Source of the DNA: Salinimonas chungwhensis DSM 16280 | GTDB lineage: Bacteria; Pseudomonadota; Gammaproteobacteria; Enterobacterales; Alteromonadaceae | Length of the DNA: 64,000 nucleotides | Direction of reading: 5' to 3' | Assembly (NCBI RefSeq): GCF_000378185.1 | Contig: NZ_KB899376.1 | Location: 1 to 64,000 of the forward strand | In this document: positions 44,970 through 53,965 of the stretch, one piece after another | How the letters are laid out: every line of letters starts with the position of its first letter | Numbering within the stretch: position 1 is the stretch's first letter | Made by a program: the position numbers and the translations under genes | The notes under the pieces: generated by a model | Seen by the model: the letters and a program-made list of their open reading frames with translations, nothing else | What the model was told of the DNA's origin: nothing | Database searches by the model: none

Positions 44970-45445
44970 AATTCCAGTTTCATCAAGATATCTTCTGAAG
45001 CCAGGTACTGCCTGGCTTTTTTGATCTCAAACCCTTTCAACTTGTTGCCATTAATTAACATAATCGTGGCTTGTGCCATATCCTCCTGTTTTAACATTGG
45101 CAAATTTACCTGAACAAGTGCAGTTTCACGGGCAACCTTCTTGCCCACGGGCGATAACATCTGAAAACCCCGGGTATGCAAGTGCATCGTTTGCTTGCCC
45201 ATTTTAAACCAGAATTTTAGTCCGTTAAGACAGGTAAACCGAATGCTTTGATTTAGCGGATCAACCTGACTGACATACCCGTCAAACGGGGCAAATAAGC
45301 GCGCTCCTGTAATCTTCAACACAACCACTGTCTCAAATAAGCGCGAATAGGCGAGTTGCTGCGTCTCATCTTCAAGTAACTTACCTGAAACAGGAGAGGG
45401 GACGAACAGGTGTTTGGAGGATACACTCACTGGCAAATTACTCAT
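44966..45445 (-). CDS. EIIA-Glc-like protein lacking both active-site histidines
   Basis: A 159-aa protein that aligns by eye with the glucose-type PTS EIIA (Crr) fold: FVPSPVSGKLL near the start, ARLFAPFDGYVSQV in the middle, WFKMGKQTMHLHTRGFQ, then LVQVNLPMLKQ. The phosphoacceptor His of Crr (VHFG) is Lys here (FKMG), and the helper His (TNHAF) is Gln (LNQSI). So it should not accept phosphate, and a sensing or binding role is inferred. It overlaps the upstream ACT-domain gene by 8 bases. Confidence 0.75.
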   Translation of the reverse strand: MSNLPVSVSSKHLFVPSPVSGKLLEDETQQLAYSRLFETVVVLKITGARLFAPFDGYVSQVDPLNQSIRFTCLNGLKFWFKMGKQTMHLHTRGFQMLSPVGKKVARETALVQVNLPMLKQEDMAQATIMLINGNKLKGFEIKKARQYLASEDILMKLEF

Positions 45446-45821
45446 TCACTGTATAGCCTGCCTGACGCAGCGCGCTAATCGCAACACTAAGTTTATTGTC
45501 TTTTACCAGAAAAAAATCGGTATCAAAGGTAGAAACAATGAAAATACTAACTTTTGCTTTAGCTAATACCTGTCCGATCTGGGCCATAATACCCACCATA
45601 GAAAGCTGTAGAGGGCCAATTAATTCAAGCACTCGCCAGTTTTTATCAATATCTTCGGATGTGATATCAATAGTGTCAGGAACAACCAGAGAAAGTTGAT
45701 CGTCAGTTTTACCGATGAAATACATATCACTGCTTAAAACAGCCTGCGGGATCGGTGCATCTGGGGCTAAACCATGAATGTTAAATTGTTCAGGTAATAC
45801 GGCCAGAGTTTGAATAGCCAT
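45438..45821 (-). CDS. ACT-domain protein
   Basis: A 127-aa cytosolic protein. The C-terminal half has LSMVGIMAQIGQVLAKAKVS and IFIVSTFDTDFFLVKDNKLS, the two-strand and helix pattern of tandem ACT domains in the CASTOR-like family that bind amino acids. The N-terminal half (YFIGKTDDQLSLVVPD) fits the first ACT-like unit. The ligand is unknown. It is first in a two-gene operon with the EIIA-like gene. Confidence 0.85.
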   Translation of the reverse strand: MAIQTLAVLPEQFNIHGLAPDAPIPQAVLSSDMYFIGKTDDQLSLVVPDTIDITSEDIDKNWRVLELIGPLQLSMVGIMAQIGQVLAKAKVSIFIVSTFDTDFFLVKDNKLSVAISALRQAGYTVNE

Positions 45822-46309
45822 GCATTACAACCTTAGCTGTCGGTAGAGAAAGGTATTAAATCATCAACTTGGGATAAGTGTCACGTCTTATCCACGCATT
45901 CTGTGGATAACCTTGTTGAGTAGTCTGGAGCTTGTTTGTAACTTCATGATTTAATTCGATTTAAAATGTTGTTTGTTTTTTGCTCAGTGGATAAAAAATA
46001 GTTATCACCAAGCATTTTAGTTTTGCCGTGTCCAGTATTTGTTATAAAAAAAAGCCGAGTTAAGAGAAAAAAAGCAGAATGATCATGTTGACATCTGACC
46101 AGTTATTCTGTGCCTGACCCACAGATCGTATGTGTTTGATAAGCCTGGTCAGCTAAAAATTTATGCACTTTGAAAGGGGTTTCAGCTGTGATCTCATAGA
46201 TCATATTTATACAAATCAGTGATAAATATGTATTTTAAACGACTATGTTGCTGTAATCGCTAAAATGCTACATTAACTGTGTCATCTAAACTGTGAAAGG
46301 CAAACTACC
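45822..46309. other. Intergenic region with DnaA-box-like motifs
   Basis: 488 bp between divergent genes. TTATCCACG (45888-45896) and TGTGGATAA (45902-45910; perfect TTATCCACA on the other strand) face each other, and AGTGGATAA lies near 45,986. Four GATC sites lie between about 46,080 and 46,205, with AT-rich DNA around. No ORF is credible here. Confidence 0.5.
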
Positions 46310-47386
46310 GTGAGTGCTCCTCTGAACATTTATGCAGGCCCCCGTGCTATGCGGATGTTGAAAAAATATGGTTTTCATCCTCTTATTTTCGATTACTTTA
46401 TCGGAGCGTCTGGCGGTCCGAAGTGGTTTGTATTAACAGGCCTGGACCGGGTACTGTTTCCTCAGTATTTTGATAATCGAGGTGGCCAGATACAGGTGAT
46501 AGGTTCTTCAGCAGGTGCATTTCGTGCAGCATGTGTGGTTCAAAGAGATCCTCTTGCCGCCATCAACAGACTGGCAAAAAACTATGCTAACACGGTTTAT
46601 TCAGCTAAACCCACATCGCAGGAGATCACGCAAAAGGCTAAGGCACTGTTAAAGGATATGTTGGGCGAACATGGTCAGGAGGACGTGCTGGTTAATCCTC
46701 GTTTTAAGGCGCATATCATTACAGCACGTTGCCGTGGGCTGGTCTCCGGCCGTGGGAAACTATCTCAGTTATCTGGTCTGGCACTCAGTGCAGCAGCCAA
46801 TGCTTTACATCGTCGTCACTTGCAGCGCTCTTTTGTTCGCACCATTTTCTCAGCGCCTGAAAGTAAATTGCTGGTCAGCGATCCATATGCTATAGAAACC
46901 GATCGGGTAGAGCTTGGTTACAATAATATCAAGGACTCGTTACTGGCATCGGGCTCAATTCCAATGGTGTTGGATGGCGTATCAGATATTGTAGGCGCAC
47001 CTCGAGGTGTTTATCGAGACGGGGGCATTATCGATTATCATTTTGATTTGGCGTTTGGTCCACACAAGGGCTTGGTGCTATACCCGCACTTTTATCCACG
47101 GCCGGTAACCGGATGGTTTGATAAGGCGCTTAAAAAACGCCTTGTACACAGCTCCAGCTATGACAGCGTGGTAATGATTGTACCTTCTGCCAGCTTTGTG
47201 GAAAAACTGCCATACCAGAAAATCCCCGACCGTAAAGACTTTGAAACTATGTCCCCCGCACAACGAATCCCTTACTGGGAAACGGTTATTAGTGAATCTG
47301 ACCGGCTCGGCGACTTTTTTATGGAACAGACAGAGCAGGATACTATCATGGACCATGTAGCGCCCTTACCGTTTGAATGCTTCTGA
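46310..47386 (+). CDS. Patatin-like phospholipase
   Basis: A 358-aa protein. It starts at GTG 46310. The nucleophile motif is QVIGSSAGAFRAACV (GxSxG at about 66-70), the oxyanion-type stretch GASGGPKWF lies near 34, and the Asp of the dyad is in VYRDGGIIDYHFD (DGG about 240), so the Ser-Asp pair of patatins is intact. No signal peptide is visible. It may release fatty acids from membrane lipids; the substrate is unknown. tRNA-Val follows about 140 bp downstream. Confidence 0.85.
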   Translation: MSAPLNIYAGPRAMRMLKKYGFHPLIFDYFIGASGGPKWFVLTGLDRVLFPQYFDNRGGQIQVIGSSAGAFRAACVVQRDPLAAINRLAKNYANTVYSAKPTSQEITQKAKALLKDMLGEHGQEDVLVNPRFKAHIITARCRGLVSGRGKLSQLSGLALSAAANALHRRHLQRSFVRTIFSAPESKLLVSDPYAIETDRVELGYNNIKDSLLASGSIPMVLDGVSDIVGAPRGVYRDGGIIDYHFDLAFGPHKGLVLYPHFYPRPVTGWFDKALKKRLVHSSSYDSVVMIVPSASFVEKLPYQKIPDRKDFETMSPAQRIPYWETVISESDRLGDFFMEQTEQDTIMDHVAPLPFECF

Positions 47387-47528
47387 ACTCTCAGCGTAGC
47401 GCAGATAAGCGGTCATCAAATAAGCAAACAGTTCACAGAATAAAAAAATGCCTTGATTGATGGAAAAGCCATGGTTATTATACGCGCCATCTTAACGCGG
47501 TTCACATCGAGTTAAATCAGTATTTTAT

Positions 47529-47605
<77 letters not shown>

Positions 47606-47674
47606 CTCCTTATTTTTTGTTTTTCTCCTCCGCAATTACAGAATCCCCAATTTTATACTATTTTTGTTCTGCCG

Positions 47675-48979
47675 TTATATAACCTCTGTTTGGTTATAAA
47701 GGCATTTTCCGGCTACCCATGTCTGATGGATGGCCCTGTCGTCGCCCAGCATACTTAGTGCAAAGAGCATGTCCTGGGCCGAGGCAGTATCAGCCAGTCT
47801 AAGTGCGCTAAGCTCGTCAAACTCGGGTGATAAAACTACAAAATCAGCCATCGTGCCGGGATTCAGATTACCAATTGCGTTTTCCATGTTGTAGGCAGAG
47901 GCGGGGCCCTGAGTCATCATATACAGACCTTGCAGCGCAGAGAATGTTTGCTGCTGCAGCTGAGCGATTTTATAGCCTTCCCCATAGGTACGAAACATAT
48001 TAAAACTGGTCCCGGCCCCCACATCTGAGGCCAGCGCAAGGTTGGCCTCCACTGCCCGGGCTTTGTCCAGATTGAACAAACCACTGCCGAGAAAAAGATT
48101 GGAAGTAGGGCAGAATGCTGCAGTGGCGCCACTCTCTCCCAGTCGCTGCCACTCATGATCAGTCAAATGTATGCAATGACCAAATACTGCCCGGGGTCTT
48201 ACCATATGATACTTATCGTACACATCAAGATAGCCATCAGTATCCGGATACAACGACTTAACCCACTCAATTTCATCCATATTTTCAGAAAGGTGCGTTT
48301 GAATAAATACATCCGGATATTGCTGAGCCAGCTCACCCAGTGCAGACATCTGCGCCTGAGTACTGGTGGGGGCAAAACGTGGGGTGAGGCCATACAGATT
48401 ACGGCCCTTGCCATGCCATTTGTCAATTAAGGAGGCACTCTCGCGCTGAGCTGACTCAGCCGTATCCTGTAACCAGGGTGGGCAGTTTCTGTCCATACAG
48501 ACTTTGCCTGCTATTATGGCCATATTTTGCTCGCTGGCAGCGTCAAATAAAATATCAGTGGCGCTGGCATGTACAGACGAAAAAACCAGCCCGGTGGTGG
48601 TACCGTTCTTAAGCAGCTGGCGCAAAAAAGTGCTGGCTATCTTTCTGCTGTAAGCGTCCTCTGCGAATTTTTTTTCTGTAGGAAAGGTATAGGTTTCAAG
48701 CCAGTGAAGAAGTTGCTTACCATAACAGGCAATCATTTCGGTCTGCGGGTAATGCAAATGACTGTCTATCAGACCCGGAATAATCCATCTTCCGCGATGA
48801 TCATGATATTGCGCATTCGGGTAGTCGGTGGCTGTTTCTTTATAAGGACCTAACGCCACTATTTTATCGTGGGCTATGACCAGGGCACCATCAGAATAGC
48901 ACTTTACATCCTTATCAGGATCAGTGGTCGATTGAGAAAAATGTACGATACCAGCGCGGAAAATTTGGTGTTTAATCAC
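47675..48979 (-). CDS. guaD: Guanine deaminase
   Basis: A 434-aa metal-dependent amidohydrolase that turns guanine into xanthine. Metal ligands appear in PGLIDSHLHYPQ (HxH, about 88), FIQTHLSENMDEIEW, FGHCIHLTDHEW and LASDVGAGTS (Asp). The cluster LDSHLHYPQTEMIACYG matches guanine deaminases. GTG 48979 with an upstream GAGG is the preferred start; the frame is open further to 49117, but that 46-residue extension has no family likeness. Nearby purine permease and adenine deaminase genes support the role. Confidence 0.9.
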   Translation of the reverse strand: MIKHQIFRAGIVHFSQSTTDPDKDVKCYSDGALVIAHDKIVALGPYKETATDYPNAQYHDHRGRWIIPGLIDSHLHYPQTEMIACYGKQLLHWLETYTFPTEKKFAEDAYSRKIASTFLRQLLKNGTTTGLVFSSVHASATDILFDAASEQNMAIIAGKVCMDRNCPPWLQDTAESAQRESASLIDKWHGKGRNLYGLTPRFAPTSTQAQMSALGELAQQYPDVFIQTHLSENMDEIEWVKSLYPDTDGYLDVYDKYHMVRPRAVFGHCIHLTDHEWQRLGESGATAAFCPTSNLFLGSGLFNLDKARAVEANLALASDVGAGTSFNMFRTYGEGYKIAQLQQQTFSALQGLYMMTQGPASAYNMENAIGNLNPGTMADFVVLSPEFDELSALRLADTASAQDMLFALSMLGDDRAIHQTWVAGKCLYNQTEVI

Positions 48980-49474
48980 TAACAGCCTCAAGCGGAATTG
49001 AAAACAAAAAACAACCGCCCACAAGCGTATACAGTGCATGAACAGCGGTTGCTGCGGGAGTTTACAGTGCTTGGATATGGCAGGGCAAGAGGCATGGACG
49101 GATAGTATTAGTGACAAAGTAATTTATTCTAATAAACAGCAGGTGCCATAAAATACGCTATGCAGCTAATGGGCGCCTGATGGCTGATTATTATTAAAAC
49201 CCGCCTGCGCATTATGTCTTATCGTCGATATGCTCTGAGGCACAAGGGCAGGTAGCATGCAGCTTCTTTTGTTACTACGCATGATGCCAAAAGTATTAAA
49301 TAAGGTCGCAGCGGGCAATTTTTCATTGCGCTCAATCATTGTGCGCGTCATCATAAAGTTATAATGGTTTTGAGAAATACTATTATGGCATCATTTAGCA
49401 AATACCGTTGTGTGTCGTAGTTGGTCTCATTACTGGTAATTTCATTAGCAGCGTGCTTTAAAAGGAGCTAATGC
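48980..49474. other. Intergenic region
   Basis: About 495 bp. A 62-codon frame on the minus strand (49166-49354) lacks a ribosome site and family likeness and is not accepted. A purine riboswitch upstream of guaD was looked for and not recognised. Confidence 0.45.
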
Positions 49475-49726
49475 ATGATCAAATACGCAGCAATCGTAGG
49501 TTTAGCCCTGATCCTGACAGGGTGTTCAAAACTCACTCAGGAAAATTATGAAAAACTTGAAATGGGGATGTCTCAGGCTGATGTTGAAAAAGTGCTGGGC
49601 AAAGCAGATACCTGCAGCCGTTCACTAGGCACCCGCAGCTGTACCTGGGGCAGCGAAGATAACACGCATATCAAGGTTATGTTCATGAGTGACAGAGCCG
49701 TTACTTTTTCTTACGAAGGTCTGTAG
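49475..49726 (+). CDS. Small lipoprotein (DUF3862/OmlA-like)
   Basis: An 83-aa protein with a lipoprotein signal (LALILTGCSK, Cys17). The mature part, ENYEKLEMGMSQADVEKVLG, then a two-Cys hairpin (CSRSLGTRSCTWG), is like the small SmpA/BamE-related DUF3862 lipoproteins, with the M..A.V...LG helix. Anchored in the envelope, function unknown. AAAAGGAGCTAATGCATG gives a clear ribosome site. Confidence 0.82.
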   Translation: MIKYAAIVGLALILTGCSKLTQENYEKLEMGMSQADVEKVLGKADTCSRSLGTRSCTWGSEDNTHIKVMFMSDRAVTFSYEGL

Positions 49727-49798
49727 CTATTAAATAGCGCCGGTGACATCTGCCGACGCCGCTGTGCTTGCACGGATAAGCGTGTGAGCAAATCAGTA

Positions 49799-51127
49799 TC
49801 ACTTCAGATCCAGCGCGTACCGCAACAAAAATATCACCGCCAGCGCGTAGGTGAGCAAACTGACCTCCCGCCCTTTGCCTGTTCCCAGCATGACTGTTAC
49901 ATAGGTAATAAAACCCAGTGCAATGCCCTCACTGATACTGAAGGTCAGTGGCATGGCCAATAGTGCCACCGACGCTGTAGCCAGTGCGCCTAAATCATCA
50001 AAATCGAGTTGTCGGATAGAATCCATCATAAGAATACCCACCATAATCAGTGCTGGAGTGGTAGCCATGAGTGGTATGATTTTCATCAGGGGCGTAAATA
50101 ACAAGGATAGTAAAAAGCAGGCCGCCACTACTAATGCAGTCAGTCCCGTACGACCGCCGGAGGAGACACCAGCCGCTGACTCGACATAACTGGTAACCGG
50201 AGATGTTCCTAATGCAGCGCCTGCGATGCTGGCTGTCGCATCTGCATTCATTGCAGCACCAATACGCGGTAACTTACCCTCTTGGTCGAGAAGGTTGGCC
50301 CGTCTGGAAACCCCTATCAGTGTTCCGATGGTGTCAAACATATTAACAAACATGAGTGCAAAAATGAGATCCCAGGTTTCAGAAAAGTGCTGTATGGGAT
50401 ACCACAGATCCATGGCCATCCAGGTACTCTCGATACTATCAGGCAAGCCTAGGAAGGCACTGGGGCGTGCTGTCAGCATGCCATTTTCGGTGGGGATAAA
50501 CAGACCAATTATAGTGAGTACAACTATGGATAGCAGAATGCCACCGGTGATACGTTTGATAACCACTACAATGGTAAGCAAAATCCCCGCTAGTGCGAGC
50601 ATTGTCGCTGGCTCGGACAAATCACCCAGCGTGACAAATGTAGCCGGATGATCTACCACAAGCCCTGCATTGCGCAGACCAATGAAGGCAATAAACAAGC
50701 CGATTCCACACTGTACGCCAATTTTCAGCGAGGCGGGAATCGCCTCCGCTACCCTGGTGCGTACGCCTGTGAGCGTCAGCAACAAAAATAAAATACCATT
50801 CCAAAAAACAATCCCCAGTGCGGCCTGCCATGAAATGTCCCGGGTCATACAGATGGTAAACGCGAAGAACGCATTCAGCCCCATGCCCGGCGCCAGTGCG
50901 ATGGGATAATTGGTCATTAACGCCATTAGCATTGTGCCAATACATGCAGATAATGCGGTAACGGTAATCAGTCCTTCTACCGGCATACCACTAAGTCCCA
51001 GAATGCCAGGGTTGACCACCAGTATATAGGACATGGCTGCGAACGTAGTAAAGCCGGCGATGAGCTCTGTTTTTACTGTTGTACCATGTTGAGTCAGCTT
51101 AAATAGTCGGTCAAGTAATGTCGTCAT
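49799..51127 (-). CDS. NCS2-family purine permease
   Basis: A 442-aa inner-membrane transporter of the AzgA-like NCS2 group (adenine, guanine or hypoxanthine with H+). It has 12-14 helices, with TELIAGFTTFAAMSYILVVN, LAPGMGLNAFFAFTIC, VNMFDTIGTLIGVSRRANLL and ALGTSPVTSYVESAAGVSSG, all family marks. Start ATG 51127 is used; an upstream in-frame TTG at 51139 is less likely. Divergent from the adenine deaminase gene, and near guaD, so purine uptake and use are linked here. Confidence 0.93.
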   Translation of the reverse strand: MTTLLDRLFKLTQHGTTVKTELIAGFTTFAAMSYILVVNPGILGLSGMPVEGLITVTALSACIGTMLMALMTNYPIALAPGMGLNAFFAFTICMTRDISWQAALGIVFWNGILFLLLTLTGVRTRVAEAIPASLKIGVQCGIGLFIAFIGLRNAGLVVDHPATFVTLGDLSEPATMLALAGILLTIVVVIKRITGGILLSIVVLTIIGLFIPTENGMLTARPSAFLGLPDSIESTWMAMDLWYPIQHFSETWDLIFALMFVNMFDTIGTLIGVSRRANLLDQEGKLPRIGAAMNADATASIAGAALGTSPVTSYVESAAGVSSGGRTGLTALVVAACFLLSLLFTPLMKIIPLMATTPALIMVGILMMDSIRQLDFDDLGALATASVALLAMPLTFSISEGIALGFITYVTVMLGTGKGREVSLLTYALAVIFLLRYALDLK

Positions 51128-51139
51128 GGGGGATCTCAA

Positions 51140-51481
51140 GCGGGCAAGTCGTCAGTATTAATTTCAAATTGGTCATATTCATCGAGACAGTTCTTTTTCT
51201 CAGCGTGGCCCTGCGCGATGCCAACTCTTTTTCATATATTCATCTGTAAATCTACCGCACCCAAATGGCCATGGTTTTCAGCATCGTCTCAGGAGGTATA
51301 TTCGTAAGTAATTTACGAAATCAGCTTTCATGAGGTGCCTTAAATGACTAAAATAGAGACAGTTGCATTCGGCGTGGCAGATATCTGGCAATTGTGCGTG
51401 AACCAATGAGTGGGTGCAATCTTTACTGTGTTATGTGATTGTTAACATGGCAACCGTATTCCTTTTTAATTAAGTGAGCTT
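51140..51481. promoter_or_regulatory. Divergent purine-gene promoter region with a palindrome
   Basis: 342 bp between the permease and adenine deaminase genes. TTCGTAA-GTAAT-TTACGAA (51301-51319) is a perfect 7-bp inverted repeat and a good operator candidate. No PurR box of the enteric kind is seen. Confidence 0.45.
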
Positions 51482-52483
51482 ATGCCTTTATCTTCTCTTA
51501 TTTCGTCATTGCCAAAAGCAGAGTTACACCTGCATATTGAAGGCTCACTGGAGCCCCAATTAATGTGGGACCTGGCCAAAAAGCATGCTATTCGCCTACC
51601 TTATGCCAGTGTGGCTCAGATAGAGGCAGCATATCAGTTTGCTGATTTGCAAAGCTTTCTGGACGTTTATTATGCAGGCGCTAGCGTATTGCTTGATGAA
51701 GACGACTTTTTTAAGCTGATGTGGTCTTACTTATGCCGTTGCCGCGAACAGAATATTGTGCATGCGGAGATTATGTTTGATCCCCAGGCCCATACTGGCC
51801 GTGGCATTTCTTATCAGACATTTATGCCAGGATTTATTAAGGCGATAGCCAGGGCCGAGGATGAGTGGGGCATGAGCGTAAAGCTGATATTGTCCTTTTT
51901 GCGACATCTTAGTGAAGAAGAAGCATTTACTACCTTAGCGCAGGCAAAACCGTATTATCGTTTTATTGAAGCGGTAGGTCTGGACAGTTCCGAGAAAGGT
52001 CACCCTCCGGCAAAGTTCAAAAATGTGTTTGCCCGCGCTCGTCAACTCGGTTTTAAAGTTGTCGCTCATGCTGGTGAAGAGGGGCCGTCAGATTATATCT
52101 GGCAGGCTATCCATTTATTGGGCGTAGACAGAATCGATCACGGTGTTCGCTGTCTGGAAGACCCCGCTCTGGTTAGTTTGTTAAGAGAACGGCAAATTCC
52201 TCTTACAGTTTGCCCGCTTAGTAACCTGAAATTAAAAGTCATCAAAGATATGGGCCAACATACATTGTTTACCTTATTGGAACAGGATTTATTGGTTACA
52301 GTGAATTCTGACGATCCTACCTATTTTGGCGGTTACCTGAACAAAAACTTCAATGTCCTGCATGAAGCGTTGAACATGGATGCGCAGCAACTACGTAAGC
52401 TTGTGAGCAACAGCTTCAAAGCAAGTTTTATGGAAGATGCACAAAAACAGCATTGGATTGATAAAGTTAATGCTTACTTTTAG
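51482..52483 (+). CDS. Adenine deaminase (adenosine deaminase-like, type 2)
   Basis: A 333-aa amidohydrolase. Metal and catalytic motifs are KAELHLHIEGSLEP (HxH), KVVAHAGEEGPSDYI, RIDHGVRCLEDP and VTVNSDDPTYFGG (Asp pair). The SSEKGHPPAKF stretch and FLRHLSEEEA are typical of the subgroup that acts on adenine rather than adenosine, as shown for a Pseudomonas aeruginosa homologue and yeast Aah1. Annotation transfer would often call it adenosine deaminase. Divergent from the NCS2 permease. Confidence 0.88.
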   Translation: MPLSSLISSLPKAELHLHIEGSLEPQLMWDLAKKHAIRLPYASVAQIEAAYQFADLQSFLDVYYAGASVLLDEDDFFKLMWSYLCRCREQNIVHAEIMFDPQAHTGRGISYQTFMPGFIKAIARAEDEWGMSVKLILSFLRHLSEEEAFTTLAQAKPYYRFIEAVGLDSSEKGHPPAKFKNVFARARQLGFKVVAHAGEEGPSDYIWQAIHLLGVDRIDHGVRCLEDPALVSLLRERQIPLTVCPLSNLKLKVIKDMGQHTLFTLLEQDLLVTVNSDDPTYFGGYLNKNFNVLHEALNMDAQQLRKLVSNSFKASFMEDAQKQHWIDKVNAYF

Positions 52484-52518
52484 CTGTTAAGTGTGTAGAT
52501 CAGGGGTGACAATACGTA

Positions 52519-52653
52519 TCATTTCATTGTCATGGTCCTGATAATGAGTTTCTGCCACGTTTTTAGGATGGTGTTCAGCCGGTCTTTTGCTAATAAGCGG
52601 TTTTTTGTATTTTGCGCTGGTGTAGTGCGCTGTTTGATATCATGAGCCTTCAT
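52519..52653 (-). CDS. Small basic protein under a SoxR-type promoter (unknown)
   Basis: A 44-codon ORF: MKAHDIKQRTTPAQNTKNRL, then a basic helix (LAKDRLNTILKTWQKLIIR) and MTMK. AAAGGAAT lies 7-8 bases ahead of the ATG. It is about 35 bp downstream of a predicted SoxR-controlled promoter pointing at it, which is the main reason to believe it is real. No family recognised. It may be a stress-induced small protein, or the transcript may act as an RNA. Confidence 0.45.
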   Translation of the reverse strand: MKAHDIKQRTTPAQNTKNRLLAKDRLNTILKTWQKLIIRTMTMK

Positions 52654-52694
52654 CTGACTATTCCTTTGCACTAAATTTACATCCGATGAAACGC

Positions 52695-52725
52695 ATGCTA
52701 AAACCTCAACATTGGTTGAGGTAAA
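52695..52725 (-). promoter_or_regulatory. SoxR box and leftward SoxR promoter
   Basis: CCTCAACATTGGTTGAGG (52704-52721) matches the 18-bp SoxR box of the E. coli soxS promoter in its CCTCAA...TTGAGG arms. On the minus strand it sits between TTTACC (-35) and TAGCAT (-10) with a 19-bp spacer, the over-long spacing SoxR corrects. The soxR ATG is 16 bp to the right, so SoxR may also control itself. Confidence 0.8.
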
Positions 52726-52737
52726 GTGTTTTTTACG

Positions 52738-53175
52738 ATGACTCATTTATCAGTAGGGAAAGTTGCTCAGCGTTGCGGTGTTAATGTTTCCACACTGCAT
52801 TTTTACGAGAAAAAAGGTCTTATCTTCAGCAGCCGCAACGCGGGAAATCAGCGGCGTTACGCCAGTTCTACCATTCGCCGGGTTTCATTGATTAAGGCAG
52901 CCCAGCAATTGGGCATTTCCCTGGAGGAAATTCGACAGGTATTTGACCAGTTGCCGAAGTTTGCTGCGCCAAGTCAGCACCAGTGGCAGCTGATGGCCAG
53001 CAACTGGCAACGTCAGCTGGAAGTACGAATTAGCCAGTTGCAGACATTGAAAACATCATTGACAGGATGCATTGGTTGCGGCTGTCTGTCTATGCAGTCG
53101 TGTCCGCTCTACAATGCTAAAGATAAACTGGCTGCTGAAGGACCCGGTCCGGTTCTTTTGCAGCGCAAATATTGA
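52738..53175 (+). CDS. soxR: Redox-sensing regulator SoxR
   Basis: A 145-aa MerR-family regulator. The winged helix-turn-helix (about 3-70: LSVGKVAQRCGVNVSTLHFY, RNAGNQRRYASSTIRRVSLI) is followed by a dimer helix and the [2Fe-2S] cluster ligands C111, C114, C116 and C122 (CIGCGCLSMQSCPLYN). All four are present, so it should respond to redox-cycling compounds. ATG 52738 is preferred to the in-frame upstream ATG because it gives the usual length. No soxS gene is adjacent. Confidence 0.95.
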   Translation: MTHLSVGKVAQRCGVNVSTLHFYEKKGLIFSSRNAGNQRRYASSTIRRVSLIKAAQQLGISLEEIRQVFDQLPKFAAPSQHQWQLMASNWQRQLEVRISQLQTLKTSLTGCIGCGCLSMQSCPLYNAKDKLAAEGPGPVLLQRKY

Positions 53176-53197
53176 TTAAGGCAGCGTTCAGCGAATA

Positions 53198-53788
53198 TCA
53201 AAAATGTGTTTCGGAAGAGGCTAGAAATGCTTTTTCCTCAGGCGTAGAGCTACGTCCCATCGCTTCATTGCGTTGTGGATAACGTCCGAATTTGACTAAC
53301 ACGTCCCGGTGTCTCACTTCAAAGTCCATTTGTTTTTCCAGGCCCGCCACATCGAATAATTCCAGGGCAATATCATGAACGTCTAACGATTCACTGTGCA
53401 TAAACGGCATATATAAAAATGTCACTTCCTGTACTGTTAGCGCTTGATCGGCGCCTGCCGCCACGGCTTCCTGTGCCAGCAGAAGTGCGGCTAAGTCACA
53501 CCGATAAGCCGCAGGAGTATGCCGGTGAATATTCCTGGAAAACTGATCAAGCACGATAATCTCTGCAAGACGACCATGAGGTGTGGCCCGCCACGGCCAT
53601 AATTCACCATTGGCAGCAGCTTGGTGAACTGCGCCAAATCTGGAGCGGATAATGTTGTCTAATCCGTCATCAGGTTTGAACCACTGCTGTGGTTCAAGTT
53701 CATCAAACCAGAAAGAAACCACTTCGGTGGCCTCTTCCATAGTAATTAGCGGCTTAACATCCATTCCGTCTTTCCCTATTCCGGTCAC
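53198..53788 (-). CDS. DUF924 family protein
   Basis: A 196-aa cytosolic helical protein of the DUF924 family, with VVSFWFDELEPQQWFKPDDG, GRLAEIIVLDQFSRNIHRHT and EVTFLYMPFMHSESLDVHD, the typical pattern. The family has a TPR-like fold; its function is unknown. It converges with soxR. ATG 53788 may be one of two (M9, 53764, is possible). Confidence 0.92.
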   Translation of the reverse strand: MTGIGKDGMDVKPLITMEEATEVVSFWFDELEPQQWFKPDDGLDNIIRSRFGAVHQAAANGELWPWRATPHGRLAEIIVLDQFSRNIHRHTPAAYRCDLAALLLAQEAVAAGADQALTVQEVTFLYMPFMHSESLDVHDIALELFDVAGLEKQMDFEVRHRDVLVKFGRYPQRNEAMGRSSTPEEKAFLASSETHF

Positions 53789-53965
53789 AAGGCTTGGTGT
53801 ACTATAGTGGATGAGTACATAAATTAGTCAACTTTGTTGTTGCTTATTTATTACGTCACCCGTAGGTATGAGGTTTAGTCTAACACCCGCTATTTAAATT
53901 CAATCCACGCCCGTTTCTTTACAGTAACCACTGTATGCATATTTTGTTGTGACTCCGGGTGTGGC

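Noticed and set aside
48980..49117. N-terminal extension of guanine deaminase (46 residues)
   Set aside because: No family likeness; the GTG at 48979 with GAGG ahead gives the standard length.
49166..49354. 62-codon minus-strand frame between guaD and the small lipoprotein gene
   Set aside because: No ribosome site, odd composition and no recognisable pattern; kept only as a note in the intergenic entry.
48980..49474. Purine riboswitch upstream of guaD
   Set aside because: The conserved loop sequences of purine riboswitches were not found.
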